A stretch of 64,000 nt of DNA, taken from NCBI RefSeq assembly GCF_001468465.1, contig NZ_LNSA01000015.1, positions 35,285 to 99,284 of the forward strand. Direction: 5' to 3'. Positions 16,571-26,473 of the stretch are shown one piece after another. Each line of letters begins with the position of its first letter. Positions within the stretch are counted from its first letter, which is position 1. The position numbers were made by a program, and so were the translations under genes. The DNA comes from Sphingopyxis sp. H115. Lineage in GTDB: Bacteria > Pseudomonadota > Alphaproteobacteria > Sphingomonadales > Sphingomonadaceae. The notes below the pieces were generated by a model. The model made no database searches, was not told where the DNA came from, and saw nothing but the letters and a program-made list of their open reading frames with translations.

Positions 16571-17616
16571 GTGCGATTGCAACCTTCGTCGACCTGCTCG
16601 CCGGTCGCCGCGACCCGGCGACGCTGGCGCGGTCCGACTGGGACGGCGCGATTGGCGTTGCGCGAAGCGAGGCGATGCTGGCGACGCTGGCGCACCGGCT
16701 GCACGGCGCGGACCTGCCGCCTGCGGTCGCCGCGCTGTTCGCCGATCAGCGCGCGGCTGCCCAGGTCGCGCAGGCGCAGGCGCTGTGGGAGGCCGAAATG
16801 GCGCGGCGTGCGCTCGCGCCCGCCGGCATCGAGTTCGTGCTGCTGAAGGGCGCCGCCTATGCCGCGGCGGGCATGGCGTGCGCGGCGGGGCGCCAGATCG
16901 GCGACCTCGACATCCTCGTCCTCGCCTCCGACATCCGCCGCGCCGAAAATGCGCTGCTCAACGCCGGGTGGGAATGGGTCAAATCCGACCCCTATGACGA
17001 CGCCTATTATCGCGAACATATGCACGAGCTGCCGCCCCTCATCCACAAGGCGCGCGACCGGATGATCGACGTTCACCACACGATCCTGCCGCGCACGCAC
17101 CGGATCACACCCGACGCCCTCGCGCTGATGAGCGATGCGGTCGAAAGCGCCAAGGGCTATGCCGTGCTTTGCCCGGCCGACATGGCGGTTCATTGTGCCG
17201 CGCATATGCTCGCCGACGGCGACTTGCAGGGCGGGCTGCGCAACCTGTGGGATTTCCACATAATGACGCGCGATTTTGCGGCAGCCGATCCGGGCTATTG
17301 GGGAAAGCTCGACGGGCGCGCCCTGCTGCACGGCTTGCGCGAAGCTGTGCATCGCGCCGCGCGCCTGTCGCGCGATCTCTACGGGGCCCGGCTGCCCGAG
17401 GGTTGGGACCGGCAGTATGGCACCGACGGCTGGTTCCGCCGCCGCTTGCTCGCGCGCGACGATTGGGGGCGCGTGACGGAGCCGTTGATCGAGCAGGCCT
17501 TCTATATCCGTTCGCACTGGCTGCGCATGCCGCCCGCGATGCTGGCGCGGCATTTGTGGACGAAATGGCGCAAGCGTCAAAGCGTATCGAGCAGCGGTGC
17601 CAGCTCGCGGAAATGA
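16567..17616 (+). CDS. Nucleotidyltransferase family protein of the HPr-rel-A operon
   Basis: 349 residues. A nucleotidyltransferase core is visible: FVLLKGAAYAAAG near residue 97, and GRQIGDLDILV near 118-128 with the Asp-x-Asp metal pair. Helical repeats follow, with DVHHTILPR and MAVHCAAHML. This is the PF14907-type uncharacterised nucleotidyltransferase that accompanies PqqD-like and HprK-like genes. It may transfer a nucleotide to, or sense, the product of the system. The ATG overlaps the kinase stop (ATGA). The 3' end overlaps the convergent gph gene by 40 bp. Confidence 0.82.
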   Translation: MSAIATFVDLLAGRRDPATLARSDWDGAIGVARSEAMLATLAHRLHGADLPPAVAALFADQRAAAQVAQAQALWEAEMARRALAPAGIEFVLLKGAAYAAAGMACAAGRQIGDLDILVLASDIRRAENALLNAGWEWVKSDPYDDAYYREHMHELPPLIHKARDRMIDVHHTILPRTHRITPDALALMSDAVESAKGYAVLCPADMAVHCAAHMLADGDLQGGLRNLWDFHIMTRDFAAADPGYWGKLDGRALLHGLREAVHRAARLSRDLYGARLPEGWDRQYGTDGWFRRRLLARDDWGRVTEPLIEQAFYIRSHWLRMPPAMLARHLWTKWRKRQSVSSSGASSRK

Positions 17617-18239
17617 TCGATCACATGGTCGGCGCCGAGTTCGGCCGTCGGCCGGTCGAGAAAGCCGAAGCTGACCGCGACGCTGGGTACGCCGGCATTT
17701 TTCGCCGCCAGCACATCGTAAATGCTGTCGCCGACGAAGATCGAACGGCCGCCGCCGCAGCGCTCGATCATCGCATGGATCGGCTCGGGCGCGGGTTTAC
17801 GCACGCCCAGCGTGTCGCCACCGATGATCGTTGTCATCCGGTCGGCAAGGCCGAGTTCGGCGAGCAGCAGGCGCGCGAGATGCTCTGCCTTGTTGGTCAC
17901 CACCGCCGTTCGGACGCCCAGTGCATCGAGCCGGTCGAGCGCGGCGATCACGCCGGGGAAGGGACGGCTTCGCACCGCGATATGTGCTTCGTAGAAGGAA
18001 AGGAGTTCGGGGTACAGCCGCTCGACCGCGCCGTCCGGCACGCCGCCGGTCGCACGCAGCCCCTCTTCGAGCATATGTTGGGCGCCGCGCCCGATCATCG
18101 GCCGCACCGCATCCTCGTCCAGCGGTGCGCGGTCCACTAACCCCAGTGCATGATTGACTGCGGCGGCGAGGTCGCCGAGCGTGTCGACCAGCGTGCCGTC
18201 GAGGTCGAAGCCGACGATCGCAAAAGGAAATCCGTTCAT
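17577..18239 (-). CDS. gph: Phosphoglycolate phosphatase-type HAD hydrolase
   Basis: 220 residues. HAD motif I is VGFDLDGTLVDTLGDLAAAV near residue 10-25, motif II AVVTNKAEH near 113, motif III GVRKPAPEP near 146, and motif IV FVGDSIYDVLAAKNAG near 170. The helical cap between 20 and 80 is of the Gph type. It should dephosphorylate 2-phosphoglycolate or a similar sugar phosphate. The ATG at 18239 is preferred over a GTG 9 bases upstream. It is divergent from glmU. Confidence 0.88.
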   Translation of the reverse strand: MNGFPFAIVGFDLDGTLVDTLGDLAAAVNHALGLVDRAPLDEDAVRPMIGRGAQHMLEEGLRATGGVPDGAVERLYPELLSFYEAHIAVRSRPFPGVIAALDRLDALGVRTAVVTNKAEHLARLLLAELGLADRMTTIIGGDTLGVRKPAPEPIHAMIERCGGGRSIFVGDSIYDVLAAKNAGVPSVAVSFGFLDRPTAELGADHVIDHFRELAPLLDTL

Positions 18240-18298
18240 CGGCCGCACATGGCGCGATGTGCTGGAAACCGCAATGATTTGCTGGCATGGCGGCGGGC

Positions 18299-19651
18299 AT
18301 GACCCGTCCGATCGCCGCTATCGTCCTTGCCGCGGGCAAGGGAACCCGCATGAAGTCCGACCTGCACAAGGTGCTGCACCCGATTGCGGGGCGGCCGATG
18401 CTGCTGCATTTGCTCGGCGGGCTCGCCGAATTGCGCTCCGCGGCGACGGTGGTTGTCGTCGGCGACAAGCGCGAACAGGTCGAAGCGGCACTCGCCGGGA
18501 CCGGCGCGGTCGTCGCGGTTCAGGACCCGCAACTCGGGACCGCGCATGCGGCGCTGCAGGCGAAGGATGCGCTGGCCGGTTTCGAAGGCATCGCTCTCGT
18601 CTGTTTCGGCGATTGCCCGATGTTGACCGCGGGAACGGTCTTGCGCCTGTGCGGCGCGCTCGATGGCGGTGCGGCGGTTGCCGTGCTCGGCTTTCGTCCG
18701 GCCGACGCCGCCGCCTATGGCCGGATCATCGCCGACGCCGACGGCACCGTCCGCAAGATGGTCGAGTATAAGGATGCGTCGGAGGCCGAGCGCGCGGTCG
18801 ACCTCTGCAACTCGGGCGTGATCGTCGCGGGCGCGGCGGACATGTGGCGCCTGCTCGAAGCGGTCGGCAACGACAATGCGCAGGGCGAATATTATCTGCC
18901 CGACGTGGCGACTGGGGCGATCGCTGAAGGGAAGCGCGTCGCGGTGATCGAAACCGATGCCGCCGAGGTCGCCGGGATCAACAGCCGCGCCGAACTCGCC
19001 GCCGCCGAGGCGCAATGGCAGGCGTTCCGGCGCGAGGAGGCGATGGCCGCCGGCGTGTCGCTGAAGGCTCCCGAAACCGTCTGGTTTTCATGGGATACCG
19101 TGCTCGGTCGCGACGTGACGATCGAGCCCAATGTGTTTTTCGGCCCCGGCGTGACGGTCGCCGACGGCGCTAATATCCGCGCCAATTGCCATATCGAGGG
19201 CGCGACGATCGGCGCGGGCTGCGAAGTCGGTCCCTTCGCGCGGCTGCGCCCCGGCACGATCCTCGGCGAGAAGGCGAAGGTCGGTAATTTCGTTGAGGTG
19301 AAGAAATCGACCCTCGGCAAGGGCGCGAAGGCGAACCACCTGTCCTATATCGGCGACGCCACCGTCGGCGCGGGCGCGAACATCGGCGCGGGGACGATCA
19401 CCTGCAATTACGACGGCTATTTCAAATATCGGACCGAGATCGGCGAGCGCGCCTTCATCGGATCGAACAGCGCGCTCGTCGCGCCGGTCAAGATCGGCGC
19501 CGATGCGATCGTCGCCGCGGGGAGCGCGGTGACGCGCGACGTCGCCGACGGCGAGCTCCGCCTCGTGCGCGGCGAGCAGCTGGTCAAGCCCGGCTGGGCC
19601 GACCGCTTCCACGACGCGATGCGCAAGAAGAAGGCGGCTGAGAAGAAATAG
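18299..19651 (+). CDS. glmU: Bifunctional GlcNAc-1-P uridyltransferase / glucosamine-1-P acetyltransferase
   Basis: 450 residues from the ATG at 18299 (an ATG at 18287 would add 4). N-terminal uridyltransferase: IVLAAGKGTRMKSDLHKVLH, later CNSGVIVAG and YYLPDV. A C-terminal left-handed beta-helix runs from ~residue 245 with hexapeptide repeats; FVEVKKSTLGKGAKANHLSY carries the acetyl-transfer region and GAGTITCNYDG follows. It makes UDP-GlcNAc for peptidoglycan and LPS in the cytoplasm. glmS, the first step of the pathway, lies 2.3 kb downstream on the same strand. Confidence 0.96.
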   Translation: MTRPIAAIVLAAGKGTRMKSDLHKVLHPIAGRPMLLHLLGGLAELRSAATVVVVGDKREQVEAALAGTGAVVAVQDPQLGTAHAALQAKDALAGFEGIALVCFGDCPMLTAGTVLRLCGALDGGAAVAVLGFRPADAAAYGRIIADADGTVRKMVEYKDASEAERAVDLCNSGVIVAGAADMWRLLEAVGNDNAQGEYYLPDVATGAIAEGKRVAVIETDAAEVAGINSRAELAAAEAQWQAFRREEAMAAGVSLKAPETVWFSWDTVLGRDVTIEPNVFFGPGVTVADGANIRANCHIEGATIGAGCEVGPFARLRPGTILGEKAKVGNFVEVKKSTLGKGAKANHLSYIGDATVGAGANIGAGTITCNYDGYFKYRTEIGERAFIGSNSALVAPVKIGADAIVAAGSAVTRDVADGELRLVRGEQLVKPGWADRFHDAMRKKKAAEKK

Positions 19652-19655
19652 CCCC

Positions 19656-20198
19656 ATGCCCGCGCCGACACTGACGACCGCGCGGCTCGTGCTGCGCCAG
19701 CTCCGCGAGGATGACGCCGCGGCGCTATTCCCTGTGCTGTCCGACGCAGAGGTGATGATTTGGTGGTCGAGCGGCCCGCACGCGTCGCTCGCCGAGACCG
19801 AGGCCTATGTCAAAGGCAATGCCGCCGAGGGGCAGGGCTATCATTGCTGGGCGATCACCGCCGGTGACGATGTCGCGCTCGGCTGGGTGATCCTGATCGA
19901 CGGCAAGACGCAAGTGAAAGAGATCGGCTATATCCTGCGCCGCGATCATTGGGGCGCGGGCATTGCGCGCGAGGCGGTGGCGCGGGTGATCGCGCATGGT
20001 TTCGACGATCTCGGGCTGCGCCGCATCTTTGCCGATACCGATCCCGAGAACGGCGGATCGATCGCATTGCTCGAACGGCTGGGCTTCCAGCGCGAGGGCC
20101 GGCTGCGCGGCGAATGGGAAACGCATATCGGCGTGCGCGATTCGTTGATCTTCGGCTTGCTGCGTGACGAATGGATGATGGAGAAGACAGGTGAGTGA
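19656..20198 (+). CDS. GNAT acetyltransferase, RimJ/RimL type
   Basis: 180 residues starting 4 bases after glmU. The N-terminus LTTARLVLRQLREDDAAALF is typical of the RimJ/RimL group, the acetyl-CoA loop is YILRRDHWGAGIAREAVARV near residue 92-110, and IFADTDPENGGSIALLERLGF completes the fold. It probably acetylates a protein N-terminus, an amino acid or a small amine; the substrate is not predictable. Spacing suggests cotranscription with glmU, and the stop overlaps the next gene by 8 bases. Confidence 0.88.
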   Translation: MPAPTLTTARLVLRQLREDDAAALFPVLSDAEVMIWWSSGPHASLAETEAYVKGNAAEGQGYHCWAITAGDDVALGWVILIDGKTQVKEIGYILRRDHWGAGIAREAVARVIAHGFDDLGLRRIFADTDPENGGSIALLERLGFQREGRLRGEWETHIGVRDSLIFGLLRDEWMMEKTGE

Positions 20199-20511
20199 CC
20201 GCTATACCGACAAGCCCTTTCTGCGCTTCGTCGACGCCTGGGTGCTGAAGGCGATCGGACATCTCGACGAGCCGACCGAGAGCTGGTGCAAGGCGATGGT
20301 CCCTCAGCTCGAGCAGAGCTTCGGCGTTAAGGGACGCTGGGAACAGATCGTCGAGAAGCAGATGAAATTCAGCCCCGAATTGCCGGCGCAGATCAGGGCC
20401 ATCTGGGAAAGCGGCAAAGCGCGCTTCGAGCAAGGCAATGGCGAGGCGGCCGATCCGCGGCAGTTCGCGATGATCTTCGTCGACCGCAATTTCGGCAGGG
20501 CGGCCGGCTAG
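20191..20511 (+). CDS. Hypothetical protein, 106 residues
   Basis: Begins at a GTG overlapping the end of the GNAT gene, preceded by AGAAGACAGGTGA, so it is likely translated with it. It is soluble, mostly helical, with no signal peptide and no Cys cluster: FLRFVDAWVLKAIGHLDEP, then KGRWEQIVEKQMKFSPELPA and FAMIFVDRNF at the end. I do not recognise a family; codon use matches its neighbours, supporting a real gene. Confidence 0.7.
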   Translation: MSDRYTDKPFLRFVDAWVLKAIGHLDEPTESWCKAMVPQLEQSFGVKGRWEQIVEKQMKFSPELPAQIRAIWESGKARFEQGNGEAADPRQFAMIFVDRNFGRAAG

Positions 20512-20553
20512 GATCACCGGACGGACGAGCAGCTTGGCGGCGGAGGTGCGGCG

Positions 20554-21270
20554 ATGGGATTGACGGTAGCGGTCGGTCTATACGCACAAAATCTTGCCGA
20601 GGATGGCGACGATTTCCTCGACGAGCCGTTCGAGATGCTCAATATTGTTCTTGCGGAGCAGGGGATGGCGCTTCACGCGGAACCTCGCTCGATAGCGCAC
20701 GATCATTATTTCGAAGCCCAGATGTGGGGCTATGGCGGCCTTCATGCGCTGCGTCGCCTTGCGGCCTTTTTGGTCCTGAAGGAGACGCTCCCGCCGGCGG
20801 GAGCAAGCTACTAAAGCTATGCGAACGACCCGGTGGCCGTCCAATTCGGGCGGGCTCATGAGCATTATCTGCTGAACCGCGATAAGCGAAAGTTTCTCGG
20901 ATTGTTTGGCGGTCCACCCCCGCGCCCAAAATTCCAGCATCTGGTGCTGCATTCCGACGCCGAGGGCTTCTACCTGCCGAGGAGCTTTGACGAAGTCATC
21001 GTCGATTTCACCGAGCCCCAGCGGCCGGGTCTGGGAATGATGATCGGCTCTTCGGTCGCGTTGCTTGACGAGTGCCGCGAGCTGGCAGATACCCTCCATC
21101 TTTCAGATGACGTTGATCCAGAATCTGATGCGTTTCTGGAGTTTATGGACTCGCCGCGCTCGGATGGGCCGCCTTGGCAAGCTTATCCGGTCGAAGCGCA
21201 TACCATCCTCAATCTTCTGCGAGCTTGCGAAGCATCGCTGGCACTGGACGCCGTCATCCAGTTCGCCTGA
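20554..21270 (+). pseudogene. Hypothetical gene split by an in-frame stop
   Basis: The frame opens with ATG 20554 after GGAGGTG and reads 86 codons to TAA at 20812-20814, then continues in the same frame with no further stop to 21270 (238 codons in all). Both halves look like one soluble protein: the first with DFLDEPFEMLNIVLAEQG, the second with HLVLHSDAEGFYLPRSFDEV and a C-terminal VEAHTILNLLRACEASL. The stop sits in AGC-TAC-TAA-AGC-TAT, one change from a Gln codon. Either a recent nonsense mutation or a sequence error. A GTG at 20833 could restart the second half. Family unknown. Confidence 0.75.
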
Positions 21271-21298
21271 TTGACATGATATCATGATGTGATATCAA
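21271..21298 (+). promoter_or_regulatory. Probable vapBC promoter with two palindromic operator sites
   Basis: TTGACA at 21271-21276 and TATCAA at 21293-21298, 16 bp apart, resemble a sigma-70 promoter. Overlapping it are ATGATATCAT (21276-21285) and TGATATCA (21290-21297), identical 8-bp palindrome cores with centres 13 bp apart. A ribbon-helix-helix antitoxin is expected to bind such paired sites and repress its own operon. Confidence 0.7.
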
Positions 21299-21304
21299 TG
21301 ATGC

Positions 21305-21529
21305 ATGCGTTTCCTCGCGGACATTCCTGACGACGATATTCAGTGGCTCGACGCGCTTGCTGTCGAGCAGGGCGTGTCGCGCGCCGAACTGGTGCGGCGC
21401 GCCGTGACGGCCTATCGCGCCGATATTTCGGGTGACGCGATCGACAATGCTTTTGGCATCTGGCGCGCGCGCGACGACATCGGCGACGGCCTCAAATATC
21501 AGCGGCGGCTGAGGGGCAAGCGCGAATGA
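21305..21529 (+). CDS. vapB: VapB-type antitoxin, ribbon-helix-helix
   Basis: 74 residues. The N-terminal part has a short strand (MRFLADIPD) followed by helices IQWLDALAVEQGVSRAELVRRAVTAY written as two helices, the CopG/Arc ribbon-helix-helix plan. The C-terminal part GIWRARDDIGDGLKYQRRLR should wrap the toxin. It starts 7 bases after the operator/promoter and its stop overlaps the toxin start by 4 bases, the usual antitoxin-toxin order. It should neutralise VapC and repress the operon. Confidence 0.85.
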   Translation: MRFLADIPDDDIQWLDALAVEQGVSRAELVRRAVTAYRADISGDAIDNAFGIWRARDDIGDGLKYQRRLRGKRE

Positions 21530-21894
21530 TCGACGCGCAGTTCGACAGCGACATCCTGATCGATGCATTGAACGGTGTCGAGGCGGCGCGCAGCGAGATT
21601 CGCCGCGCGGGGCGCAAGAGCGTCAGCCGCGTGAGCTGGACCGAAGTAATGTCGGCCGCCGACCCTCAATCGGTGAAGGCGGTCGAGGCCTTCCTCGGCT
21701 GTTTCGCGGTCGAGGAAATCGGCGATGCCGTCGCGCGCCGCGCTGCCGCCTTGCGCGCCGAACGCAAAGGGTTGACCTTGGCCGACGCTTTCGTACTGGC
21801 GACGGCACAAATAAGCGGCCGCATCCTGATTACGCGGAATATCAAAGTCTTTCCCGCATCCATGCCGGGGATTCGCGTGCCTTATACGCTCTGA
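21526..21894 (+). CDS. vapC: VapC-type PIN-domain toxin
   Basis: 122 residues. PIN-domain acidic residues are in place: Asp near 7-9 (FDSDILIDAL), Glu near 40 (SWTEVMSAA), Asp near 87 (LTLADAFVLATA), and a fourth acidic position is replaced by RNIKVF near the end, where many members have Asn/Asp. It should be a Mg-dependent RNase cutting tRNA or rRNA when VapB is degraded. It is coupled to vapB by ATGA. The pair is wedged between glmU and glmS, only 16 bp before glmS, so read-through could connect them. Confidence 0.85.
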   Translation: MIDAQFDSDILIDALNGVEAARSEIRRAGRKSVSRVSWTEVMSAADPQSVKAVEAFLGCFAVEEIGDAVARRAAALRAERKGLTLADAFVLATAQISGRILITRNIKVFPASMPGIRVPYTL

Positions 21895-21910
21895 ATGAAG
21901 GTAAGAGAAT

Positions 21911-23730
<1,820 letters not shown>

Positions 23731-23734
<4 letters not shown>

Positions 23735-24144
23735 CCTGGAACACCAACTGCCACTGCGGTGCCGTCTCGGTGCGCCTCACCAAGGCGCCCGAGGAAGTGG
23801 CTGAGTGCAATTGCTCGCTCTGCTTCTCGCACGGCATCATCTGGGCCTATTATTCGCCGAAGGATGTTGCGATTGAGGGTGAAACGCAGACCTATAACCG
23901 CGCCGACCGGGCGAAGCCCAATTCGGACCTGCATTTCTGTCCCACCTGCGGTTGTTCGACGCACTGGTCGGCGACCGAGGGGCTGGTCGAGCGGATGGGC
24001 GGCGCGGTCGATCTGATGGGCGTCAACATGCGCCTGTTCGCGCCCGAGCAACTTAGCGGGCTCAAACTCGTATTTCCAGATGGCCGCGGCTGGTCGGGCG
24101 AAGGGCCGTGGGGCTATTCGCGCGAGGCCAGGGCTATGCCCTGA
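23731..24144 (+). CDS. GFA-domain zinc protein
   Basis: 137 residues with GFA zinc motifs NCHCGAVSV near residue 6, CNCSLCFSHGIIW near 28, and FCPTCGCSTHW near 70. It is coupled to glmS by a 4-base overlap. Function is unknown; homologues are often annotated as formaldehyde-activating but without genetic support. It differs clearly in sequence from the GFA protein at 2675, so the two are not a recent duplication. Confidence 0.85.
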
Positions 24145-24148
24145 GCCA

Positions 24149-24820
24149 ATGTCCTTTGCCGCCATCATCTTCGACTTCGACGGCGTGATCGCCGACAGCG
24201 AAGTGCGTGCGAACCTGTCGCTGTCCGAAAGCCTGACCGCGGCGGGCATGCCCACGACCTATGAAGAGAGTTTGCGCGACTATTACGGCCATAATTGGCA
24301 GGAAACGCAGCGACGGATCGAGGCGCGCTTCGGGCGCCTGCTGCCTCCCGATTTTCGAGAGACGCACCGCACCCGCGCGCGGGCACGCTTTATGGACGGG
24401 TTCGACGCGGTTCCGGGCGTTGCAGATTTTCTGGGCGCGCTCGGCGCCACGCCCCGCGCCATCGCTTCGTCAAGCCGCGCCGAATATATCGACTGGGCGC
24501 TCGGCCTGTTCGGTCTCCGCCACCATTTCGCCGACCATATCTACAGCGCCGACGGCTGGGATCGCGGCAAACCCCATCCCGATATCTATCTCGCCGCGGC
24601 AAAGGGGCTCGGCGTCGATCCCGCCGCGTGCCTCGCAATAGAGGATTCTCCGACCGGCGCGCGCGCGGCAATCGCGGCCGGGATGACCGTCGTGGGTTTC
24701 TGCGGCGCGGGGCATATCGTCGATCGCGCCGGTCACGGCGAGACGCTGCGCGGCGTCGGAGTCCATCATGTCGCGCCGACGTACGAAGCGCTGCACGCGT
24801 TTGCGCTCCACCGCGCCTGA
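24149..24820 (+). CDS. HAD family hydrolase (beta-phosphoglucomutase-like)
   Basis: 223 residues starting 4 bases after the GFA gene. Motif I AIIFDFDGVIADSEVRANLS near residue 5-22, motif II IASSSRAEYID near 105, motif III DRGKPHPDIYL near 137 and motif IV LAIEDSPTGARAAIAAGM near 160-178. The DxD and helical cap place it with YcjU/PGMB/phosphatase proteins. It should dephosphorylate or isomerise a small sugar phosphate. It is probably cotranscribed with glmS and the GFA gene. Confidence 0.87.
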   Translation: MSFAAIIFDFDGVIADSEVRANLSLSESLTAAGMPTTYEESLRDYYGHNWQETQRRIEARFGRLLPPDFRETHRTRARARFMDGFDAVPGVADFLGALGATPRAIASSSRAEYIDWALGLFGLRHHFADHIYSADGWDRGKPHPDIYLAAAKGLGVDPAACLAIEDSPTGARAAIAAGMTVVGFCGAGHIVDRAGHGETLRGVGVHHVAPTYEALHAFALHRA

Positions 24821-24842
24821 CGACGCGGGCACCGCACAAAAC

Positions 24843-25880
24843 CTACGGCCGGACGGTCGCATATCGCATTCGCAGTATATTATTCCCCTCGTCGCGCTCG
24901 CGCAGCCGGTTGGCCTGGTCAATGCGGAACTCGAAAATCCCGCTGAGCGTACACGGCAGGATGCGGTCGAATACGGCCCATTCATAGCCGGCCGGAAGCG
25001 CGCGCTCACCCGTCGGCGGCGTGGGCGAACCGCCGCGCGTGTCGAGATAATATCCCTGTGCTTGCCGCTGTTGCTCGGGATTGCCCGACAGGAAGTAATA
25101 AGTGCGTTCGTGGGGAAAATAATCTCTCGCCGAGATCCCGTCGGCGACGATCGAAACATAGAAACGCACGGTGACGAAGGCATCGCTCTTCCTCGGGCAA
25201 TTCCGCGACGTCTGCCGCCAGAGTTCGAGGGGCCGGCGCACGTCGTTTTCGATCAGCACGGCGGAACCCAGCCCGAACGGTCGGCCGAGCGAAAGCACGG
25301 GAGCGATCGGCCAACTCGGCGGCGGGTCTGGCGGCATCGGCGGCACATATTCGGCGATGACGACCGGGCCGGGCGCAAGATCGGGGTAGCGCGGCTGGCC
25401 CGTCGCGGCGCGACTGTCGGGCACGCCGCGCAGCCGGCAGGGCGTCGCGACCGTTTCGACGCCGCCGAAGGCCCGCCCGTTGACGTAAAGCCGCAGCAGG
25501 GTTTCGGGGCTCGCGGTGCGCAGCGTCAGCGTGCGCGCGACATCGAAATAGGGCCTGCCCGCCGGATCGCGCTGCACCGTGGCGGTCACCGATCCGCTGT
25601 TCGCGCCGTCGACATGGATCGCATAGCCGAGCTTCGCCGTTCCCGCCATGGATGCGGGCAGGAGGACGCGCGCGGACACGGGGACGGTCGCGCGGCTGTA
25701 ATCCGGCGCACACTGCGGCTGGCCCAGCCTGAAATTGGCGGCGAAAACCTCCTTGGCTATCGCCGGCCTGATCGGGGGAACTGTCGCCGGGCGAATCTGG
25801 GCGACGGCGGGCGATGCGGCCGCGATTGCCAGGCAGACGGCTACGGCGCACAGCGGCCGCCGGTGATCGGATTTAGCCAC
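24843..25880 (-). CDS. Secreted hypothetical protein, CARDB-like C-terminus
   Basis: 345 residues: signal peptide to about residue 28 (AAASPAVAQ), then a beta-rich protein. Four or more Cys residues (QPQCAPDY, ATPCRLRG, RNCPRKS, LPCTLSG) may form disulfides. The C-terminal segment FEFRIDQANRLRERDEGNNI looks like the last strands of a CARDB-type cell-surface domain. It is the last gene of a three-gene minus-strand run of secreted proteins (27268 down to 24843), 2 bp after its neighbour. Function unknown. Confidence 0.7.
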   Translation of the reverse strand: MAKSDHRRPLCAVAVCLAIAAASPAVAQIRPATVPPIRPAIAKEVFAANFRLGQPQCAPDYSRATVPVSARVLLPASMAGTAKLGYAIHVDGANSGSVTATVQRDPAGRPYFDVARTLTLRTASPETLLRLYVNGRAFGGVETVATPCRLRGVPDSRAATGQPRYPDLAPGPVVIAEYVPPMPPDPPPSWPIAPVLSLGRPFGLGSAVLIENDVRRPLELWRQTSRNCPRKSDAFVTVRFYVSIVADGISARDYFPHERTYYFLSGNPEQQRQAQGYYLDTRGGSPTPPTGERALPAGYEWAVFDRILPCTLSGIFEFRIDQANRLRERDEGNNILRMRYATVRP

Positions 25881-25882
25881 GG

Positions 25883-26458
25883 CTAGAACTGCATGCGGGC
25901 GGCGTCGCCCGCCAGAAACCGCCCGACCTCACTGTCGCTCACGCGCCGGACATTGTTGGCCATGTTGCGATCATCGTTACAGCTGTTGCCGTCGATCAGG
26001 ATGTCGGGATCGTAGCTGATTTTTGCCTCGACCGTCCCGCGAAATTCGAACGTGTCGAACGCATCGCGGATCAGCGGCGTGCCGTAAGTGCCCATACTTG
26101 TCCCCGCCTCGGCCCTCGCATGCAGCGGCCAGCTATGGCGCGACACCGCCCCGGTGTTGCCGTTCCGCACCATCACGGCCAGCACCTGCTGGCCGGCACG
26201 CGAACGCCAGGCGCCAGTCCCCTGATTGCGGGTTTCGACGGTCACGGTCACCGAACCCGGCGCGGCACCCTTGATCAGGTTGATCCGCGAAATCGCGGGG
26301 TCGCCTTGGCATATCACGCCCGGCGGGTCGAATTTGGGACGGGGCTTCGCCGGTGTCGCCTTGTCGGGCGCGTCCGGACGCGGCGCCGCAGAAGTGCTTA
26401 CAGCCATCGTCGCGGCAAGGCTCAGAAGCAGCATCGAATGGAGCTTTCGCATCGCCAT
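25883..26458 (-). CDS. Secreted hypothetical protein with a CARDB-like fold
   Basis: 191 residues. Signal peptide MAMRKLHSMLLLSLAATMAV to about residue 25, a Pro/Lys-rich linker (KPRPKFDPP), then a beta-rich domain with VTVTVETRNQGTGAW and a terminal NSCNDDRNMANNVRR. The pattern of strand, Asn-rich turn and ...NN.V is like CARDB domains used in surface adhesion or ligand binding. It is 15 bp after the PAN-domain gene and 2 bp before the next secreted protein, so the three are likely one operon. Confidence 0.68.
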   Translation of the reverse strand: MAMRKLHSMLLLSLAATMAVSTSAAPRPDAPDKATPAKPRPKFDPPGVICQGDPAISRINLIKGAAPGSVTVTVETRNQGTGAWRSRAGQQVLAVMVRNGNTGAVSRHSWPLHARAEAGTSMGTYGTPLIRDAFDTFEFRGTVEAKISYDPDILIDGNSCNDDRNMANNVRRVSDSEVGRFLAGDAARMQF

Positions 26459-26473
26459 TATCTTTTCCTTTGC

